The translations under genes and the position numbers were made by a program. Below are positions 60,901 to 64,000 of a stretch of 64,000 bases of DNA, in pieces; the stretch's first letter is position 1; every line of letters starts with the position of its first letter. The stretch is from Antilocapra americana (Eukaryota > Chordata > Mammalia > Artiodactyla > Antilocapridae). The stretch lies in assembly GCA_007570785.1 (NCBI GenBank), contig ML660201.1:44106473-44170472 (forward strand), given 5' to 3'. The notes below the pieces were generated by a model. That model was not told the DNA's origin, made no database searches, and saw nothing but the letters and a program-made list of their open reading frames with translations.

Positions 60901-63900
60901 GGACCCCTGTAATCGTCCCCACATGCCTAGAACACAGGTCTCATCTTTCAAGCCCTCCCCCACTGGTAAACACCACGACCCTGTGGACCCAGTCACTTTG
61001 CTCCTGTTTTGCCATCGAGGAGAAGTGAGTGTACTTGCTCACAGTTGCACAGTGAGAAGTGGCTGATTCCAGAGCCCCTGACCACTGAGATTTCCTGTTA
61101 GATTTCCCTGCCTCTGACCAGGGGCAGAAGTCCCAAACCCAGTCTCTGGGGGCAAAACCAGTTTGCGGTGGGCGATGGGGTTGAAGAAGCTCCCACTGGG
61201 CTGTTTAGAGCCACCACTTACCTGCTTCACTTTCTGGCCTTCCATGGAGGTGCTGATGTCAATCACAAAAACCACATTCTTGTTCAGTTTTGTTAGGTTT
61301 TGGGGAGCAAAGAAGTGGGCAAAGTAGTTATTGGCAACCTGAAACACAAACAGATGAGTGAGGTCGCTCTCACAAGGACCTCTGTCCCCCCTGTAAGTCT
61401 CAGGCTAGAAGTTCAGACTCACAAGGAGGTCACAGGCATTGTCCCGATTGACATCATAAGTCACCCTGAAGTCCCCATTCAGCAAAGTCGTAGAGCACGT
61501 GGGGCAGGTTTGCTGCTGGCTCACTGTGGGACGGAAAAGCACGTGACCCTGGAACAAGCGAGAGTGTGAGGCATTACTGGTTTGCAATGACAACGTAAGA
61601 TGTGTGCATGTGTGTGTGTGTCATGTACAGCCATAGGAATGAGTCTCATGCGAGCCTCACCCTGCTGCTGAGAGTGCATGCCTGTGCAGGGTAGGAGAGA
61701 AGACCTGTTTCTTTGCTCATATGCTTCTGAATCATTGGAATTTTCTACAATAAGTATCACCACTTCAGGTACACAATGAAAAACAAAATAACAGCAGCAT
61801 GTTGGAAATTCCCTGGCAATCCAGTGATCAGGACTCTGAGCTTTCATTGCTGGGGGCCCAGGTTCAATCCCTGGTTGGGGAACTAAGATCCCGCAAGCCA
61901 CAAGGTGTGGCCAAGATATTTAAATAATACCAGGATGAGAGACACTGGGCATCTCATACTGTTCAGTGAAAAAACAACACTGTGCTGGAAAATGGAACCT
62001 GCCTGGATAGACAAGGAGAAGGAAGGGCCCAGAGTGGGAGGTGCAGCCTGGTTGAACTTGGTGCTGGTGCTCAGGGAAATTGGGGGTGGTTTGCTGGAAA
62101 ACTCAGTTGTGGCCACAGGACTGGAAAAGGTCAGTTTTCATTCCAATCTCAAAGAAAAGTAATGCCAAAGAATGTTCAAACTACTGCAGAATTGCACTCA
62201 TCTCACACACTAGTAAAGTAATGCTCAAAATTCTCCAAGCCAGGCTTCAGCAATACACAAACCATGAACTTCCAGATGTTCAAGCTGGTTTTAGAAAAGG
62301 CAGAGGAACCAGAGATCAAATTGCCAACATCTGCTGGATCATCAAAAAAGCAAGAGAGTTCCATAAAAACATCTATTTCTGCTTTATTGACTATGCCAAA
62401 GCCTTTGTCTGTGGGGATCACAATAAACTGTGGAAAATTCTGAAGGAGATGGGAATACCAGACCACTTGACCTGCCTCTTGAGAAACCTGTGTGTGGGTC
62501 AGGAAGCAACAGTTAGAACTGGACAAGGAACAACAGAAAAGGGAGTACACCAAGGCTGTATATTGTCACCCTGCTTATTTAACTTATATGCAGAGTACAT
62601 CATGAGAAATGCTGGGCTGGAGGAAGCACAAGCTGGAATCAAGATTGCCGAGAGAAATAACCTCAGATATGCAGATGACACCACCCTTAGGGCAGAAAGT
62701 GGAGAACTAAAGAGCCTCTTGATGAAAGTGAAAGAGGAGAGTAAGCTCCGGGAGTTTTTGATGGACAGGGAGGCCTGGCGTGCTGCGGTTCATGGGGTTG
62801 CAAAGCGTTGGATGCGACTGAACTGAACTGAACTGAACTGTTCTCAGTACATTTCTATCCTTCTGTACTTTCCACATTTTCTTTAAGGACCCTTTTCTTT
62901 TCATGTTTTGTTTGTTGGTTATAAAAGTAAAATATGTTCATTAAAAGTTTTTGAAAAGAAGTATTAGGAAGACAAAGACCATGCCCTTGGTCCCCTACTG
63001 AAAGCAAGCATGTTTGCTGGCACTCCACCACGTCACATTTTGTTTCTAAGGAACTCCAAACCAGGCAGACAGACCCTCCCCAGCCTTAGGCTTTTGAGAA
63101 TCAGAAGTGCTGAGTTCTCCTCTCTCTTTCCCTTAGGGCAGCCTGCAGCCCCTGCCTGGTTGAGCTAGGCTGACAAGTCTGAGGGCTCCGCCATCTGACG
63201 CACCTTTTTCCCTGAGAAGGACTTCTTGATAAGCTGGGCAGCCAGTTCCTTGGGGAGGAAGGAGGCCTCGACATCCAGCTTCCTGATCCCCTGGGGCTCA
63301 AAGATGTCCACGTCGATCTGTGGCATTGAAGCAACTTCTGCACCAAGGGTCGCATTTGGGAACCATCATCAAGTCTCAGCCAAGAGCCAGCGTGTATCCT
63401 GGCCCCCCACTGTATGCAGCGCCCACCCAGCCTTCAGCGCAGGGCCTGGCATGTCACAGGCACTCCAAAAATACTGGCCAAATGAAGGTGTGCGTGCCTG
63501 TGCCCTTCAACTCAGCCACCACTAACGTGCCAGCCACAATGACAGCCCTTCAGGATGCCTGGGACGTCCTTTCCTACAAAATCCCTGAACATTCACTATC
63601 TCTCATGATCTTTGGGGCACTTCTGGGACACACGGAACCCCCATTTAACAGATGAGCAAGCTGAGGCTCAGAAGGAGAAGGCTGGAGGGTTCAGGGAGCC
63701 ACAGAGAGCCACTGGAGCCCACCTGGAGGAGTCAGTACCCTCCCTGTGTGCTCAGGCCCAGGACTGCACACGGAGGGGCTGAGCTTACACATGCAGCCAC
63801 CGTGAGGGAAAGGCAAGAGCCTGGCTCCTGAGACCTCACGCCTGCCTGTGGTCACCTGCGATCTACCTCAAAATGCTGCACCAGCTGCTTGGGCTTGACT

Positions 63901-64000
63901 TTGATGACAATGTCGTACTGCATGAGCTTCCGCCTCAGCACCTCCTCGTAGGTCAGCCGGAATGTGGCCTTGCTCCGTGGACCGACGACGATGTGGATGG
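51977..64000 (-). CDS. ITIH1: Inter-alpha-trypsin inhibitor heavy chain 1 (5' end outside window)
   Basis: 18 coding exons on the minus strand, all GT..AG: 63867-64000 (cut by the window), 63204-63317, 61423-61548, 61222-61338, 60356-60524, 60148-60273, 59062-59243, 58616-58801, 57547-57686, 56627-56781, 56520-56534, 56070-56090, 55422-55502, 55199-55312, 53988-54189, 52936-53108, 52262-52373, 51977-52106. They encode the last 764 residues in frame. Missing are the signal peptide and most of the VIT N terminus, probably four exons. Present are the end of VIT ([20 protein letters not shown]), the vWA domain ([12 protein letters not shown]), the helical region ([17 protein letters not shown]), the DPHFLIHVP cleavage and attachment motif, and the C-terminal domain ending [10 protein letters not shown]. 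Heavy chain 1 joins bikunin and heavy chain 2 in plasma inter-alpha-inhibitor and is transferred to hyaluronan. The MIDAS Gly is replaced by Thr. Confidence 0.96.
53255..53455 (-). repeat. MIR SINE (minus)
   Basis: ACAGGCCCTGTGCTAAGCCC, then TTTGATCCTGTGAGGACCAC and CAAAGAGGTTAAAAAGTTGC, give the complement of the MIR core and tail in an ITIH1 intron. Confidence 0.7.
54590..54712 (+). repeat. L2 LINE 3' end
   Basis: GTTTATCTCCCTCCCTTAAA, CTCCATAAGAGCAGGGGCTC and TGTGCTCAACAAACATGTGC follow the L2 3' terminal pattern, plus strand, in an ITIH1 intron. Confidence 0.65.
54855..55022 (+). repeat. Possible ancient interspersed repeat, family unassigned
   Basis: TACAAAATGAAAACGAGGGG, TTCAAAAATTGTTGAGAATT and GTGCACCTGCACAGGTCACA resemble a pattern I associate with an old mammalian interspersed repeat, but I cannot name the family with confidence. 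Confidence 0.3.
55199..55312 (-). other. ITIH1: ITIH1 cleavage/attachment exon (DPHF)
   Basis: This 114-base exon, the same length as in ITIH3, encodes [20 protein letters not shown]. The Asp-Pro bond for heavy-chain maturation and chondroitin-sulfate esterification is intact. Confidence 0.93.
55688..55812 (+). mobile_element. Partial Bov-tA-like SINE (plus)
   Basis: Starts GGCCTGGAGAAGGAAATGGC and contains CAACCCACTACAGTATTTTT, CCCATAGACAGAGGAGTTCG and GTCAGACATGACTGAGCAAC. This is the 3' half of the Bov-tA/BovB-tail unit without the tRNA head. It lies in an ITIH1 intron. Confidence 0.88.
56957..57140 (+). mobile_element. Bov-tA SINE (plus)
   Basis: GGGTTTCCCTGGTGACTCAG, GTAAAGAATCTGCCTGCAAT, a B-box GGTTCAATCCCTGGGTCGGG and the tail GAGTCGGACACGACTGAGCG identify a Bov-tA with a short internal deletion after GAAGATCCC. 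It lies in an ITIH1 intron. Confidence 0.93.
58025..58240 (-). repeat. MIR SINE (minus)
   Basis: GCCATGCACCAGGCACGGCA, ATGGATTATTTCATTTACTC and TCATACAGAAAGGCCTAGAG, then TGTCACCCACTTGGAGCCAG, give the complement of a nearly full MIR in an ITIH1 intron. Confidence 0.7.
59460..59860 (+). repeat. L2 LINE 3' fragment
   Basis: CTAGGAGGCCTTCGGAGACT, GGCCAGGTGCCCCTTGTCTG and GGGCTCCTTAAGGGCAAAGA match the L2 3' region in order. The 145-residue open frame across it is fortuitous. Confidence 0.65.
61222..61338 (-). other. ITIH1: ITIH1 vWA MIDAS exon
   Basis: 117 bases encode [14 protein letters not shown], then [18 protein letters not shown]. The metal-site D, S and S are kept, but the residue between the serines is Thr (codon ACC) rather than the Gly found in ITIH3 and ITIH4 here. 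Confidence 0.92.
61806..61927 (+). mobile_element. CHR-type tRNA SINE
   Basis: TTCCCTGGCAATCCAGTGAT, CAGGTTCAATCCCTGGTTGG and GGAACTAAGATCCCGCAAGC match the CHR tRNA-Glu SINE family, plus strand, in an ITIH1 intron. Confidence 0.85.
62095..62842 (+). mobile_element. BovB LINE fragment with internal deletion and long open frame
   Basis: Plus-strand BovB reverse-transcriptase sequence runs from about 62095 (CCACAGGACTGGAAAAGGTC) with [17 protein letters not shown], and is then fused near 62735 directly to the BovB 3' tail, ending in GACTGAACTGAACTGAACTG. Compared with the copy at 46.7-51.1 kb, about 0.6 kb is missing at the junction. A 248-codon frame (62080-62826) stays open across both parts. 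It lacks the endonuclease and is not autonomous. It lies in an ITIH1 intron. Confidence 0.92.

Overview
The window is nuclear DNA from a ruminant, most likely a bovid. It holds RTE-type BovB LINEs, tRNA-derived Bov-tA SINEs (several with target-site duplications), CHR-type tRNA SINEs and older MIR, L2 and MLT1 repeats. Genes have many small exons with GT..AG introns. The gene content and order (STIMATE/TMEM110, MUSTN1, ITIH4, then ITIH3 and ITIH1 on the other strand) match the conserved mammalian inter-alpha-trypsin inhibitor heavy-chain locus, human 3p21.1. I cannot fix the species from the sequence alone.

Layout. 1-6.6 kb: the last two coding exons and a long 3' UTR of STIMATE (+). 8.3-9.4 kb: the complete three-exon MUSTN1 gene (+) with a TATA box and a poly(A) signal. 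11.8-27.3 kb: ITIH4 (+), 22 coding exons read, 895 residues. 27.3-30.8 kb: a quiet interval between converging 3' ends. 30.9-44.3 kb: ITIH3 (-), 22 coding exons, 890 residues. 44.3-51.8 kb: intergenic, dominated by a decayed BovB LINE that contains a 100-bp assembly gap flanked by an identical 186-bp duplication. 51.8-64 kb: ITIH1 (-), its last 18 coding exons; the 5' end lies beyond the window.

How the genes work together. ITIH1 and ITIH3 encode secreted plasma proteins with VIT, von Willebrand A and ITI heavy-chain C-terminal domains. Both keep the Asp-Pro-His-Phe cleavage motif through which heavy chains are esterified to the chondroitin sulfate of bikunin and then transferred to hyaluronan. 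ITIH4 has the same fold and exon plan but lacks that motif and has a proline-rich protease-sensitive segment instead; it is an acute-phase protein. Exon lengths of the three paralogues are nearly identical through the N-terminal two thirds, direct evidence of tandem duplication. MUSTN1 (small nuclear musculoskeletal protein) and STIMATE (ER regulator of STIM1) are unrelated neighbours, but their exon phases allow an in-frame readthrough fusion.

I found no previously undescribed biological system. The items most worth checking are the BovB misassembly, the STIMATE-MUSTN1 phase match, the diverged ITIH4 bait region beside a 68-70 bp tandem repeat, the altered MIDAS loop of ITIH1, and an open, frame-neutral intron in MUSTN1.
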